From positions 91,814,112-91,878,111 of the forward strand of contig CM043945.1 of NCBI GenBank assembly GCA_014529385.2: a stretch of DNA of 64,000 nucleotides, given 5' to 3'. The translations under genes were made by a program, and so were the position numbers. Each line of letters starts with the position of its first letter. Within the stretch, counting starts at the first letter, position 1. Origin of the DNA: Adiantum capillus-veneris. Lineage: Eukaryota; Streptophyta; Polypodiopsida; Polypodiales; Pteridaceae. This document shows, one piece after another, positions 1 to 10,745 of the stretch. The notes below the pieces were generated by a model. That model was given only the letters and a program-made list of their open reading frames with translations. It had not been told where the DNA came from and did not search any database.

Positions 1-386
1 CTCCAGGTGTCTAACTGAGTCGGGTCCTGATAGATGAGGCTAGTGATCTCAGACTGTGTAAGAGTCAGGGAGGGTGCATCCAATGAGTACTGGAAGGGAT
101 GCAATCTATCTATATTGAACCCATGCGCCTGGAACCATGATGTCATCTCCCCATACCAACATGTTGTATCTCTCTCCATGGCTAACTGTCGAGAGGACTC
201 AAGTGCAAGGTGAGCATATATATCTCTGGGAATTTCCCATATGTGGTGTATGAAGGAGACAGATCTGGTGAGTGCCTGGTGGTAGAAATGAGCTCCCAAT
301 ATCTGAGGGAAAGTAGTTCCAACAAGAGGAATATCAACATGCCATTGTATGGGTTCCAATTGGTCTAGCCCATCAAAGGAAACATT
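1..386 (-). CDS. Unrecognised partial reading frame at the left edge
   Basis: On the minus strand a frame stays open from just after a TAG at 387-389 to the window edge, about 128 codons. The translation has a normal mix of residues (for example the segments IPLVGTTFPQILGAHFYHQ and CWYGEMTSWFQAHGFN) and is not low complexity. I do not recognise the family. There is no ATG near the upstream stop, so this may be an exon, the inside of a longer broken gene, or part of another mobile element beyond the edge. It lies downstream of the minus-strand gypsy element B, separated by about 115 bases of T-rich sequence in which I see nothing. The coding call rests only on openness and composition. Confidence 0.25.
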
Positions 387-519
387 CTACCAAATCCTTG
401 TTCAAGGGTTTTTTTTGTCAAAAATTTGTGGTCGTTTTATCATTAAAATTAGGTGTAATCTTGTTTTAGTTTAATTTTGTTGTGATTGAAGTCACCTAAA
501 AAATCCTATTTGGTTTTTG

Positions 520-1036
520 TTTTGTATAGTGTGCCTTGGCCAGTCTTGCTCGTTTTAGGGATTGCTCAAAAAATCTCGCTCGATATTTGAGATTCCTCAT
601 TTCTTGGGTAGCATCATGAGCTTCTTCATTTTAAGACCTCCCAATATGCTGCAAACTCCATGCGTCAAAATTTTTGAGCAACGATTTCACCTCGGAGCAT
701 AAATTCTTCAGTTTAAGATTCTTATTCTTCCATATTCCCAATACTTGCTTCACGACCAATAAGGCATCTCCTTTGATTTGTAAACGTCTAGTTCCCAAAT
801 GTAAGTAGATGTGCAAACCACCTTCAAGATCCATGTACTCTGCTTCATTGGTTACTTTTTGCATCAAGTTTCAGCCCTTGCTTTCTTACAAGTTTTCCTT
901 GTGCATCATAAATAACAATGCCTCCCAAATCCGCATCATGACTTCTTTGATAAGAGCCATCAAAATATAACAATGAAGCATCAGATATGGCAAGAGTTTT
1001 GACTTTCATCTTTCGCACCAGATCTTCCTTAACCAA
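520..1036 (-). pseudogene. Second, archaeal-type RNase H of element B
   Basis: Two overlapping minus frames together contain LLYFDGSYQRS with GIVIYDAQGKLV (845-1036), then TNEAEYMDLEGGL, LQIKGDALLVVKQVLG and WSLQHIGRS (631-867), and a worn NEEAHD near 611-631. The D, E, D, D positions of an RNase H1-type active site can be picked out (DGS, NEAE, KGD, AHD). A second RNase H after the usual one is the mark of plant Tat-type gypsy elements. The break between the frames at about 850 is a short indel. Confidence 0.75.
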
Positions 1037-1057
1037 AACAGAAGTGTCTTTGTAAAT

Positions 1058-2340
1058 CTACCATGGTAGCCCGAGTAGTCTCTTCCACCAACAAGGTGCA
1101 CTGAAACTCTTGACGTTCAATAACCCATGTTTTTTATATTTTTGAATTATTGAACAGTTGAGGAAGCAATGAATAGCTGGTGAGAAAAGTGAACGACTTT
1201 TGCGCAACAAGTAATATCTGAATTTTCTACAAGCATAAACCATAGTGGTCATCACCAATTCAATTTTAGAGTAATCTCTTTCATGAGGAGTCTTCACTCT
1301 GCTAGCATAATGAACAGGCTTCATATACTAAGATTCCTTCCCTTTTTGCAGCAACATGTCCCCAATGGCATTGTCTCCTACCGATGGGTTACATAAAACT
1401 CCTTTTCCCAGTCAAGAGCTTTCATAATGGGTAGTGTAATCAAAACCTCTTTAACTTTGTCAAAAACATTCTCACAGTCATGAGACCACCCCAAGGGATC
1501 ATTTTTAACTATTTGCTGCAATGGATACAATAGTTGTGATGCCAAAGGTATGACACAAGAAATATTTACCCTTCTGTATGAAAGTGGCCAATTGTCTGGT
1601 TTCTTTTTGAGATGACAACAACAACAAAGCCTCCACTTTCTTTGGATCTGCTTCAATCCCATTTTTGGAAATCACACGTCCAAGAAGCTTTACCCGTGTC
1701 TGTGCCAAAAGAAATTTCTTGGGGTTCAACTGACCCCAAATTCATCATAACTTGCAAAATTCGTTTCAAGCTTTTCAACATGCTCTTTCCTTGAATTGTA
1801 TATACAAAAATCATCTATGAATCCTTTGACAAACTTCCCAAGGAACGAGATAAGGACCCAATCCACTTTTCTTTCAAAAGTTCCAGCCCCATTTGTCAAC
1901 ACAAAAGGAAGGCATCAAAAGTAGAAACAATCCCATGGCATGATAAAAGTAGTCTTTTTCTGGCCTTCAAGAGCAAGGATAAGCTAAAAATATTCTGAAT
2001 AACCATCACAAACACTGTATCTTACAAATCCAGCTACTGCATCTAAAAGTTGATCAATGAAAGGTAAAGGGTAAGGATCTTTCTTGGTCACTGCATTTAA
2101 TGGCTTATAATCAACACAAATAGGCTTGAATGCCCATCTTTCTTTGGAGTGACCACTACAGTACTCACCCATTCAACATTATCAACTGACACAATCACGA
2201 ACCTTGCATCCAAAAGTTTATCCACTTCTTCCTTTAAAGCATTCATTTTCTCCTACCCATCCTTCTTAATTTCTGTTGTATTGGCTTCACCCCTTCAACT
2301 AGCTCAATCTTCACAGAATCTCCAAAAAAACACCTTATCT
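1058..2340 (-). pseudogene. Reverse transcriptase and RNase H of element B
   Basis: Minus-strand fragments follow polymerase order: finger and palm residues with CVDYKPLNAVTKKDPYPLPF (1984-2172), the stretch LGRVISKNGIEADPKKVEAL (1505-1729), the thumb and connection (LGWSHDCENVFDKVKEVL, 1378-1662), then the RNase H segment with HYASRVKTPHERDYSKIE and RKFRYYLL (1058-1324). The catalytic YxDD box is not preserved in any open segment; the region near 1800-1980 is scrambled. At least four frame changes separate the pieces. Function would be copying element RNA into DNA. Confidence 0.75.
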
Positions 2341-2463
2341 CTTGATATGAAGTAATGAAAATGTTTGGAAACCTCTCCAACATTGTTAAGTATTCTCTTA
2401 TTTCTCCTTGCTCAAATCAGTACTCATCACATTTTGGATCATCTCTTTCTTCACTGGCAATTC

Positions 2464-2793
2464 CTATTTAGGCTGCATCAACTCTTCAAGTTTCTCTAAA
2501 TGGCTTGAAGCATTTATATTCCTTGACACTTGCAATACTTCACCAATTTCTCTCTTCTCCTTGTTTAACAACAAGAATGACACTTCACACTCATCACTAG
2601 AACTGGAAGGAGAGCTACTTTGTGAATCTTCAGAATTGTCTTCACTGGCAACTTCGGATTCATCATTCTCACTCACATCTTCTAGTGCCAAAGGTTGCTT
2701 GGTATTCATATCAAACACCCTCTTTTCACCCTTTCTGCCATACATATAGATTGTGCCCTTGCACCAATCTTGCACAACACCAACATCTCTCAA
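2464..2793 (-). pseudogene. Acidic Ser-rich linker between protease and RT of element B
   Basis: A 109-codon minus frame rich in Glu, Asp and Ser (SEDNSEDSQSSSPSSSSDE). It begins with residues expected just after a retropepsin (VGVVQDWCKGTIYMYGRKG) and sits between the protease and reverse transcriptase remnants. Such acidic spacers are common here in plant gypsy polyproteins. No enzymatic role is implied. Confidence 0.5.
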
Positions 2794-2799
2794 CCAAGG

Positions 2800-3192
2800 T
2801 CATCTCGAAATGAAAGGAAAGACTCCTAGGCCAGCTGGCATAACATGAAAGTTTACTACAACCTTCATGTTAAAGACTTCAACTTCCAAATTCTTAATTA
2901 GCACCAAACACTTCACTTTGGCATGGTTTGCAAGTCGAATCCAAAACCCAGAGCTTTCGTATGTAATGAGACCCAGTCTCTCGATACATGACTGTGTGAT
3001 CACACAAACTTGAGCACCTCCATCTTTGCAGGCCTCTCCCATGCCCACACCTTTGTGCCAAGTGTTCACCACAGGAAAAATGTCGGTTAACTCTCCCACA
3101 ACTAATACTTTGACTTGTCCATGATTTGGCTCATTCTCTAGATTCCCTAATGACTTCCATTGCCTTTTAGGTTTGGGCACCATATTCATCAA
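2800..3192 (-). pseudogene. Retropepsin (protease) of element B
   Basis: The minus frame contains the aspartic protease motif DGGAQVCVIT, followed by IERLGL and RLANHAKVKCL. This matches element D, which has DGGAQMCVIT and RLANNSSVKCL in the same order. The C-terminal ILGRPW motif expected of the family is lost: the frame ends in a stop just after the place where it should begin, which suggests a frameshift near 2800. The protease would cleave the Gag-Pol polyprotein. Confidence 0.7.
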
Positions 3193-4450
3193 CTATCCAA
3201 AAGTACAATCTACTTTCCTCCCAAGAAGGTTTTCCTTTAAAATGTAAGTTGTTTGGCCTTCTCCCAAAGGTAAATTTGCTCCTTCAAACCGTCTACGAGG
3301 TCTTATCTTCCTCTTGGCTTTTGCACCTTCACCCTCTTTCTCTTTCCCTTTCTTTTTTTTGGGACTTGGAGCGACATAACCTTCTCTCTCTCTTTTGCAT
3401 ATGGGCATCATATCTGGTTCTTTCTTTTCAGCCCACACAATACCCACATGGTCACCAGAGGTCATTTATGATGACCAAGCTCACCACAACTATAGCAGGT
3501 AAGGATGAACATCCTTTGTCGCTCAAAGACACCTTGTCCATGACCCGCATTAGCAGTAGGATTAACTTCACATGCTTGGGCCATTCCTCTACCACGTTCA
3601 CGACCACAACCACCTGCAAGAGCACTGAGTCTCTCTTCCTCTACCTCATCCATGACCACCTCCAAGAACACTAACTCGCAATTCTTGCATCATGGTCATC
3701 ATATTGCATATTTTATTGTAACTGTCAGTATTAGAAATCCTTTGAGCAGGTTGGGCTCCAGCCTTTGCCCATTTTCCCTCATTTTGGCCACCATTACTTT
3801 TCACAGAGACCGCTTTTCCATCCTCATTGAGTCTTTGAGCCTTCCATTCTTTCTCCCTGGCGAGAGTGACTGCTTCCTTGAAGGTAGCGGGCCTTTTCAT
3901 CTCAGCTTTGAACTTCAAAATTTCTTTCAAGTTTGCCACAAAACGGTCCTTCTTTAACATGGATGGAGGGATTTCATTTCCCAAAGGTCGTGCCCATTTA
4001 TTCGATAGACGGGTAAACTGCATGAGAAAATCATTAACACTTTGATTAACCTTTGATTGTACCCCAAAATTTCATGCCAAACTTTATCAGGTACTTCAAT
4101 GGATCTGTACTATGCGAGAAAATCTTGCTTCACAAGATTGTAGTCCAAAACCACCCCTGGAGTTTGTGCTTGCACCAGCTCTTCATGATTTTGTAACCAA
4201 ACTTTTGGCCCATCCTGAAAACTGTATTGCAGTAGCCGCAACAATATGGCTCGGTCTAGTATATTTTGTAGTAAGCAATTGAGTTCCAATTTTTGAATAA
4301 AATTCTATGCATTCTCATTAGGAAATCCATGAAACTATGGAAACTCATCCACCATGTTTGATTGCCACAAAAAAACTTACATGTGATATCAAGAGCTCAA
4401 GGGATGTTGATGGATTGCTCTAGTACCTAATCCACCTCACACTTGGTAAA
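3193..4450 (-). pseudogene. gag of element B
   Basis: Fragments in several frames. The core region (3646-4023) contains LKKDRFVANL and RPATFKEAVTLAREKEW, matching the aligned part of gag in element D (LKKDRFMVGF, PSTFEEAREVAI). Upstream, 4140-4330 reads as a worn gag N-terminal half with VWLQNHEELVQAQ. A zinc knuckle begins CYSCGELGHH near 3465-3500 but is cut by a stop before its last cysteine. A lysine-rich basic stretch (3193-3465) follows, as expected of the nucleocapsid-to-protease junction. Gag would form the particle and bind element RNA. This copy cannot make a full protein. Confidence 0.65.
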
Positions 4451-4643
4451 CCGGCCCCCAGTACTTGGCTTTACAAAACCTCACAACCCTCCAAAGTCTA
4501 CAATCCAATTACATGACCGCCTCAAGTGTTGTACACAATTGGCACATACATAGGTGGTTGTCCATAAGGACCCACATCCCCTTTACATTCTTTGCCTGCA
4601 GAATGGACATATTTCACAAGAATTGGAGCAAAGGAGCACTTGA

Positions 4644-4661
4644 TCCTCCATGGGGGCACCA
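4644..4661 (-). promoter_or_regulatory. Primer-binding site of element B
   Basis: On the minus strand TGGTGCCCCCATGGAGGA lies six bases after the LTR end. Element D has TGGTGCCCCCACTGAGGA at the matching place, which supports both calls. I cannot name the tRNA with certainty. Confidence 0.55.
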
Positions 4662-4667
4662 AAAAAA

Positions 4668-5900
4668 TGTTAGCATACAAACAATAAGAAAAAAGAGAGC
4701 CTCTATAACCTTGCATGAATCACACCGCTGAAAGGAAGAACTATTATGCCGTCGAGAACACCTGTGTCGAGAACACCTGTGATAAACACCAGTAGATATT
4801 TATGAAAAACCCTTCAAGCATGGAACACACTCAAAATTAGGAGAATTCGATGATATCATGACAAATCTTATCTTGTGGGGATATTTGTAGAGTATCCATA
4901 GGCAAAAAACAAATGAAAGGTAAAAGAGTTATGGCTGCTCAAAATCGGGGGTGTACTTTTTCTTGCTAAAAAAATGAGCTCTTAGTGGAAGTTGTGTAGG
5001 TGTTGCAGCTATTAAAATGGGGGGATTTCTTATCTTTTATCCCAAAAATTTTCTCTCTTCTTAGCCGACGAGGTTCTCTTGGTAGGCATCTTTTAATTGG
5101 CTCATTTTTGGCCTTTTTTGGGCATAAAATGAGGTGTTGGTGACCCTCTGACCAAGGGAATGGGGTAGGGCAAGTGACTGGGGAGCAAAATTTGTATCAA
5201 GCACCTGTCCACTTGAGTGGAGACTCAAAAAATGCACCATTTCTCTCCCATGAATCCCACAAGCCCCTCCATAGCCAAGCCTTGCGAGCTCCTTTCACTT
5301 TGATACACCCACTCTCCCTTTAGCCTACATACCCCCACTTTCCCCTCTTTCCTCCTCATGTGGGATAAGTATCCTTCCATATGGAACTTCCTCCTCAATC
5401 TTCCCAAACCCCTTGTGCCCAACAAATTTCCAGATTTTCCCCAAAGCAAGAGAGATTCTCGGACAACTTCCCCAAAGCATAGCTTGTTGCTCTGGTCACC
5501 CAATGACACACCGTAACACACGGCTTGGAGTTCAAGTCCTCGGCTACTTTTAGAATTCTCAAACCTCAGCATTTCTAATTCAAATTATCAAGTTGGCCCA
5601 ATTTCCCTTGTCGAGTGCACCTGCAATCACTTTCTAAGTTGAAACCGCCCACTTCGGATGCTCATAGCTCATGATGTACAAGTCGGATTCACGAGATATA
5701 AAGCACGACTAAAAAAATTTATTGAAAACCATGTTTTGGAGACTCGAACAACCCAAAACATCAGCACCCAAGCCTAGAAAAAATCACACCTTTGTACATG
5801 AATTTCTACATGGTCACTTCCACATGGCTATGTACACATAGAGACAAGAGGCTAGTGGGCAAGGCTTTTGGCATGACCTAGTGACTTTATGCTCATCAAA
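4668..5900 (-). repeat. 5' LTR of element B (right limit uncertain)
   Basis: In plus orientation the LTR starts TGTTAGCATAC at 4668, directly beside the primer site, so in element orientation it ends ...GCTAACA. The far end is not fixed because no second LTR is in the window. A short duplication of GTCGAGAACACCTGT lies at about 4752-4782. No gene is seen here; a 115-codon minus frame at 5225-5572 has no family features and falls inside the LTR. Confidence 0.5.
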
Positions 5901-5939
5901 AAAATACATGAAAATGTCAAGAACGACCTTCCCTCATGC

Positions 5940-6282
5940 AATTTCCTTCCTTAAATCTTACCTCGTTGAATCCCTCGGCCATTATGGTGTACGATCTTTC
6001 TGATGAATTATCCGACAAACTTTGCTCTAGAATGGCTTCTAGCGGATGGACTGGATTTTGATACACAGTCTCTTCAATTGAAATGTTTCTCACCAATCTC
6101 TTAGGCTTGGGTTCCTATTTTGGTAGAATCTTCCTGATTCAAATACATGAAGAATTGATTTTACAAAACTCCATTGTCACCTCATTGGACGCCTTGTATT
6201 CTCTCCGGTTTAAATTACTTGTTGGGCCACACTCTCTAGCTCCTACACCTTGTAAAAATGCTTGATGGCTATGAGTTTACAT
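5940..6282 (-). pseudogene. gag N-terminal fragment of G2
   Basis: Minus-strand frame containing KPKRLVRNISIEETVYQ, HPLEAILEQSLSDNSSERSY and TIMAEGF. The SDxSSERSY core and the preceding LE pair match residues about 40-55 of gag in element G. The likely start is an ATG at 6282 followed by AAACTC after one extra T, resembling the MNLRSGR start of G; that base and two stops upstream of the conserved core break the frame. It is cut after about 110 codons at the junction with element B. Confidence 0.5.
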
Positions 6283-6462
6283 GCGCTCTTGTTAGTTCAA
6301 GCTTGCAATTGACAAAAATTATCCAACACTTTCAATAACTCCACAATCTTGCTTATAACATCCACAACTTAAGCCCAATTTCAATTTTGAAAAGACCACC
6401 AGGGTCCTGAAGACTATCTCTGGCTGTGGCAAGGTTCTAGTCTCAGTATGTCTCAGAGGAAT

Positions 6463-7685
6463 ATGGACCGCGATCCATGCACCTCAGTAATCTAATGGGG
6501 TGATTTTGATCCCTCTCCTAGACCTTGGTCTAAAGATCTCAACTCTATACTTTTTTCAAAGTTTGGGTCTATTTAGGGTGGTCAAAAGTCAAACCCTAGC
6601 CTTTTTATGTGATTTTTTTATCTAAACTAATTCTGCCCTTTTTGACCTCCTTCCGAATTTCTTTTCACTTCCTTGCTTGAGGACTTTTTGTTCTAAATGT
6701 CTTAATCTCCTCAATGGTGCAATTTTTTGTCAAAATTTCATGAAAGGTATATGGATCGCGATCCATGTTGGGAAGCCAACTTGCCTTTTCTCGATACCAT
6801 TACGATCAACATTTTTTCTGGATGTGAGGGTATCAAAGATTTTAGAATTGAACTAGTTTTGGTCAGCCGAAATTGAATTTCAAATTTTGTTTTGGTGGTT
6901 TACAACTATCAGCTTTTTTTTGGTGTTCCCCCCTTTTTCGTAAACTTTTTGCCAATGGTTCTTTTGGGAAATATTTTTCAAATTTTACAAGTTATCCACT
7001 TGTCAATTTCTAGCTAAAAGCCTGATGAGGGACATGGATCGCGATCCATGTTTGAACTCATTTTGATATGTGATTTGTTCAGATTATAGTCTTGGTTATG
7101 GTGACACTCCTTTCCATGTTTGACCTCATTTTGACATGTGATTTGTTCAGATTATAGTCTTGGTTATGCTGACACTCCTTTCCAAATATTTTTGGATTTG
7201 AATCACTTTTGCCCAACCAAAAGCAAGATTTTGTGTTTGCTTTGCGATTTTTGGCTATCAACTATTTTCTGGTGTTTTGATCAATTTTTTGCACTTTTGT
7301 GTTATGGTCTCTTTTGTAATAGTTGATTAACTAGCTATCAGGGATACACTGGTCAAATATGAGGCCAAAATGTCTACTAGGCACATGGATCGTGATCCAT
7401 GTTGGGCAACACCTTGAGATGAATTTTGATCCTGCAAGTTCCCTATTACCTATAGAAAATAATTCTCACCCCTTTTTGAATTTGGAACTCTAAAAGTACA
7501 ATTTTCCAAGTGTTTACTAGATTTCCAAGGTTTTTGGCAGATGGATCCAATTTCTTGATTTTGGATTCACTGTAGGAGTCTATTTTTGGTCAAACTCGGG
7601 CTTCTGGTATCTCGAAGCAAGCCCAAACAATGGGTAACAAGTTTTAGTCCATTTGTTATAGAGATACATGGATCGCGATCCATGT
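6463..7685. repeat. Array of five 16-20 bp palindromes in the G2 leader
   Basis: Five copies of a palindrome whose full form is ACATGGATCGCGATCCATGT. Positions: 6463-6478 (one arm mismatch), 6751-6766, 7032-7051 (perfect), 7383-7402 (central CGTG instead of CGCG), 7666-7685 (perfect). Centre distances are 288, 283, 351 and 283 bp. The 351 contains a 68-bp tandem duplication; without it the distance is 283. The array lies between primer site and gag, with the last copy about 188 bp before the presumed gag start. Flanking sequence between copies is far less alike than the palindromes. Confidence 0.9.
7048..7183. repeat. 68-bp tandem duplication
   Basis: Copy 1 at 7048-7115 and copy 2 at 7116-7183, differing at only a few bases (for example GGTTATGGTGAC versus GGTTATGCTGAC). 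It lies between the third and fourth palindromes of G2 and explains the one long interval in that array. Confidence 0.9.
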
Positions 7686-8202
7686 TTCTCATCAAAATTG
7701 AGAAAAATTTATTCAGATAGTTTCCTATAGGCCTGTTTATCCCCTTTTTCAAGGTCTTTTTGATTTTGATTCAAGTTTGATGCTCTGATCATCAAATTTT
7801 TACTTTTTTTAGGTTTATGGTCTTTTGTACCAAAATATGGTTCCAGATAATTTTTATCCTAATGCTTTCAGCCCCATTTGATGGTTGAAGTTGTTATTTA
7901 ACCTACTCCTATGAACTGAAATGAATGTAGGAACAGAATTACATAAAACAATGTAATGGATGGATGAGCAGCCCTTACCAAGCATAGAGAAAAAATAAAG
8001 AATGAAATGACTTTTATATCTTACTCATAGCTCTTCTTTCTCCTAAAGAGTAGAACTGGTCAGTCCTAGACTCCAATCTCCACCAAGCACTAAACCCTCG
8101 TCTAGCTGCTTTACTGCCTAAATGTAAATGGAATGGTTGTCAAAATCTCTAAGAATGATACCTTTTTGTACGACTAGGTCACTCACCACCTAAGGATCGT
8201 AA

Positions 8203-8220
8203 TCCCCGATAGTGACGCCA
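8203..8220 (-). promoter_or_regulatory. Primer-binding site of G2 (tRNA-Asp type, worn)
   Basis: On the minus strand TGGCGTCACTATCGGGGA follows an LTR end reading GCTAACA. It differs from the plant tRNA-Asp complement TGGCGCCGTTGCCGGGGA by five transitions. Element G has the same site with one difference. Confidence 0.6.
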
Positions 8221-8221
8221 A

Positions 8222-8600
8222 TGTTAGCGGGTTGTCGTGATAGACGTCTACAACATAGCTATCTAGCACTAACATATGTCAATACTCAAGGAAGCAACTC
8301 GGGATGGGGCTCGGTGACTCTTTGAGATAAAGGAAATATTACAAAAAATCTTAAACCATTAGACGTTCTCCGAGGTTCAAATTTCATGTGGCAATATTTT
8401 GACACCACAGTTCTCTTAGGTGTACACAACACATTAAGCAACCTTAAGGTCCACCGCTCAACAACTGTGCTTTTTGTGAAGAGGGTATCTTTGAAAAAAA
8501 ATAATAACAATGCCGCAAGTGCATATGTCAACAACCAAAACAAATTTTCCAATGTGCTAGGTATTTATCAAACAAACATAGTGAAATATTTATCAAAATA
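8222..8600 (-). repeat. LTR of G2 (one boundary only)
   Basis: Starts TGTTAGCGGG at 8222 in plus orientation, next to the primer site. The other end is not seen and the sequence runs into the LTR of H. No coding potential recognised. Confidence 0.4.
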
Positions 8601-9151
8601 TTACTTTTAGTCAAAACGCTATGGCTCGACTTGGCCAAAAAGTAACCAAAAAACAATCAATTGATTGGCCCATGGTCAATGGTTGGAAGTGTAGATGGCT
8701 GAGACAGTTTCACTATGTGGGAACCGACTCTTGTGAGACGGGAAGAGGATCAATCAATAATTACTACGGTAATTACCATGGTAAACCCAAGGCATATAAA
8801 TAGGACCCATTACATTGTAATCGGGTTGGCAACTGTTGTTGACAGTTACGGGCATAAGTTACAGGTAGGCATTAAGTCGTTTGTCGGTTGTACTTTGTTC
8901 ATCTTTTGATCCATAAGCCACATCATCTTCATTGTAATCCTTCATCTGTAATTTCAATTACAGCAATGCAATATATTCCAGCTATACCTATTCTGTACTC
9001 AGTTAATCTGAATGTGAATCTGAATTTGAATATCATTCTCATTACTTAGTCTGGTTCTTATTCGAGTAGATGTATTCCAGTTCTGTTTCTGTTCCTTTGT
9101 CCAGTCTAGTGTCTAAACTAATACATCATGAGTAGCTGAAATCTTCTAACA
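8600..9151 (+). repeat. 5' LTR of element H (left limit uncertain)
   Basis: The sequence has LTR character: a TATA box at 8795, a T-rich leader-like stretch after it, and an end reading CTTCTAACA at 9151 just before TGGAATTTGCTATC, which may be the primer site. No partner LTR is in the window, so the start cannot be fixed and the tRNA is not identified. Confidence 0.4.
8795..8802 (+). promoter_or_regulatory. TATA box in the LTR of H
   Basis: TATAAATA, in the context GGCATATAAATAGGACC, about 350 bp before the LTR end. It is the expected Pol II promoter element for this LTR. Confidence 0.5.
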
Positions 9152-9269
9152 CTGGAATTTGCTATCTCAAGAGATCAGATCCAATTCCATTTTGGCAACC
9201 ACGGTGGCTAGAGCCGAATCTCGTTGATTGGAACACTCTTCTCCCAGTTGGAAGTTCTCAGGTACAACA

Positions 9270-10745
9270 ATGGCACCCAAAACTAGTCGTGGTCGAAAAC
9301 TAACCATCCGTGTTGATCCTATTCCTGAGGAGTCGGAAAGAGACTCTGACCCTAAGCATGAGAGGGTGACTAACACTGAGGCCCATGAGGAGCACAATCA
9401 GGCTGATGAGACACAGGACTCACAGCATTCCAGTCACTCTAGACGCAGACGGGCAGAAAGGGAAGCACGCAAGGCCAAAAGTTCTCGGTCTAGGCAAGGG
9501 GATGAGGGTACCAAAGGTAGTAAAGGAAGTCGCCACACTTCCAGTAGACAGGCCAAAGAGGACACTGACATAGAGACATAAACATATGTTAATTGGGATG
9601 CAGATGCTAACAACTGTAAGAAGACTCCAAAGCGCCGTTCAGACTCTATGAAGAGAAGCGGCAGGACCAGCGATAATCAGCATGATTACACATCCTCACT
9701 GAAAATCTCTTTTCCAGTATTCAAAGGGGGCAAGAAGGATGATCCGGATGTTCACATCCAGGCTTTTGAGCAATATGCAAAGCTGAATAATATTGATGAG
9801 GATGAATGGGGTGAATACTTTCCGCAAACCTTGAAGGAGGCAGCGAGAAAGTGGTACTACCATTACCCCACTTGTCAGCTTAGATCTTATAATAAACTAC
9901 TTAAAGCCTTCAAACTGGAGTATTCCGACAACAGAGGTGATGAAGATATTCTTTGTGAACTGGATAAGATCAAGAAGAGGAATCTGTTAGTCTGAAGCTA
10001 TGTCGAGAAAATCAAGGAGTTGACAAAGCAGTTGCAGGAACTGCCGTCGGAAAAGCGACTGCGTGCATGGTTCCTGAATGTCTTGCGTAGCAAGAAGCTT
10101 AGAGAGCAGGAGGTACCAACACCAAAGAATAAATTCAATGATCTAGTACAGCGAGCACTAAAGTTGGAACAACAGGCTAAGAAGGAAAAAGGCCATAAGA
10201 AGAGAAGATCCAGTAGCAGTAGTTCTTCTACTGAGAACTCTGATTCCAGCGAAGTTTCTAGCAGGTTTGAGAGTAGCTGCAATGAGAGGTCCAAGGATAA
10301 GTCAAAAAAGGGGTCTTGGACTAAGAAGATTGAAGAGATGGCTAGGCAGATTGCTGAGATTAGTCAGACTAGACAACCAGTGAGAAAAATGGAGACCTGG
10401 TGTTCAAAATGCAAATCCAAGGACCATGTTTCTAACGAGTGCCCACAGTTTACTTATTGTAAAGCCTTTGGCCATTTATGGAGTAATTGTGGCATTAGAA
10501 TTCATCATTTCAAGAAGGGAAAAGAGTTGTCAGTAGTAGCATATACCGAGACAGTAAGAGTGGAAACCGCCAAAGCTTCTTAGGAGGAGAAACCAGGTAC
10601 TAGTGGTACTGGTCCATGGCACGGCAGATACCAAGCGGGCACTGGCCGAGGCCAGGGGCGTGGTAACTTCCAGAGCCGGAGTTTGAATTTCTATACTTGT
10701 GGAAAGTATGGGCATTTTGCGGCTCAATGTCCAAACACACCTGCA
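9270..10745 (+). pseudogene. gag of element H
   Basis: Probable start ATG at 9270 (MAPKTSRGRKLTIRVDP). An N-terminal polar region rich in Arg, Glu and Ser ends at a TAA near 9579. The retrotransposon gag core follows (VHIQAFEQYAKLNNI, LKEAARKWYYHYPT), then a TGA at 9993-9995 and more gag to a Ser-rich basic stretch. Two CCHC zinc knuckles are seen: CSKCKSKDHVSNEC (about 10405-10446), and one near 10690-10732 with TCGKYGHFAAQC in which the first cysteine is replaced. A TAG at 10581 lies between them. Several stops make it non-functional. Confidence 0.75.

Larger units (their letters stand above)
500..5900 (-). mobile_element. Gypsy element B, Tat-like, decayed
   Basis: Read on the minus strand, the order is LTR end, primer site, gag, protease, linker, reverse transcriptase, RNase H, then a second archaeal-type RNase H. 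The second RNase H is the hallmark of plant Tat-lineage Ty3/gypsy elements. Every domain is split by frameshifts and stops, so this is an old dead copy. No integrase or 3' LTR is seen, because the recognisable part ends near 500. The right limit is uncertain: the 5' LTR must end between about 5850 and 5960, where gag of element G2 begins. Element D at the other end of the window shares gag, protease and primer-site features and is of the same kind. Confidence 0.75.
5940..8600 (-). mobile_element. Gypsy element G2, 5' fragment related to G
   Basis: Minus orientation. LTR end at 8222, a primer site resembling that of G, a 1.9-kb leader with five palindromes, then the N-terminus of gag. The gag fragment shares SLSDNSSERSY with SVSDTSSERSY of G, which sets the relationship. 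The element stops near 5940, where element B's LTR begins, most likely because B inserted here. The right end of the LTR is not defined; it must lie before the LTR of H. Only this 5' part is in the window. Confidence 0.65.

Noticed and set aside
5225-5572. 115-codon minus frame
   Set aside because: No family features and lies inside the presumed LTR of B.
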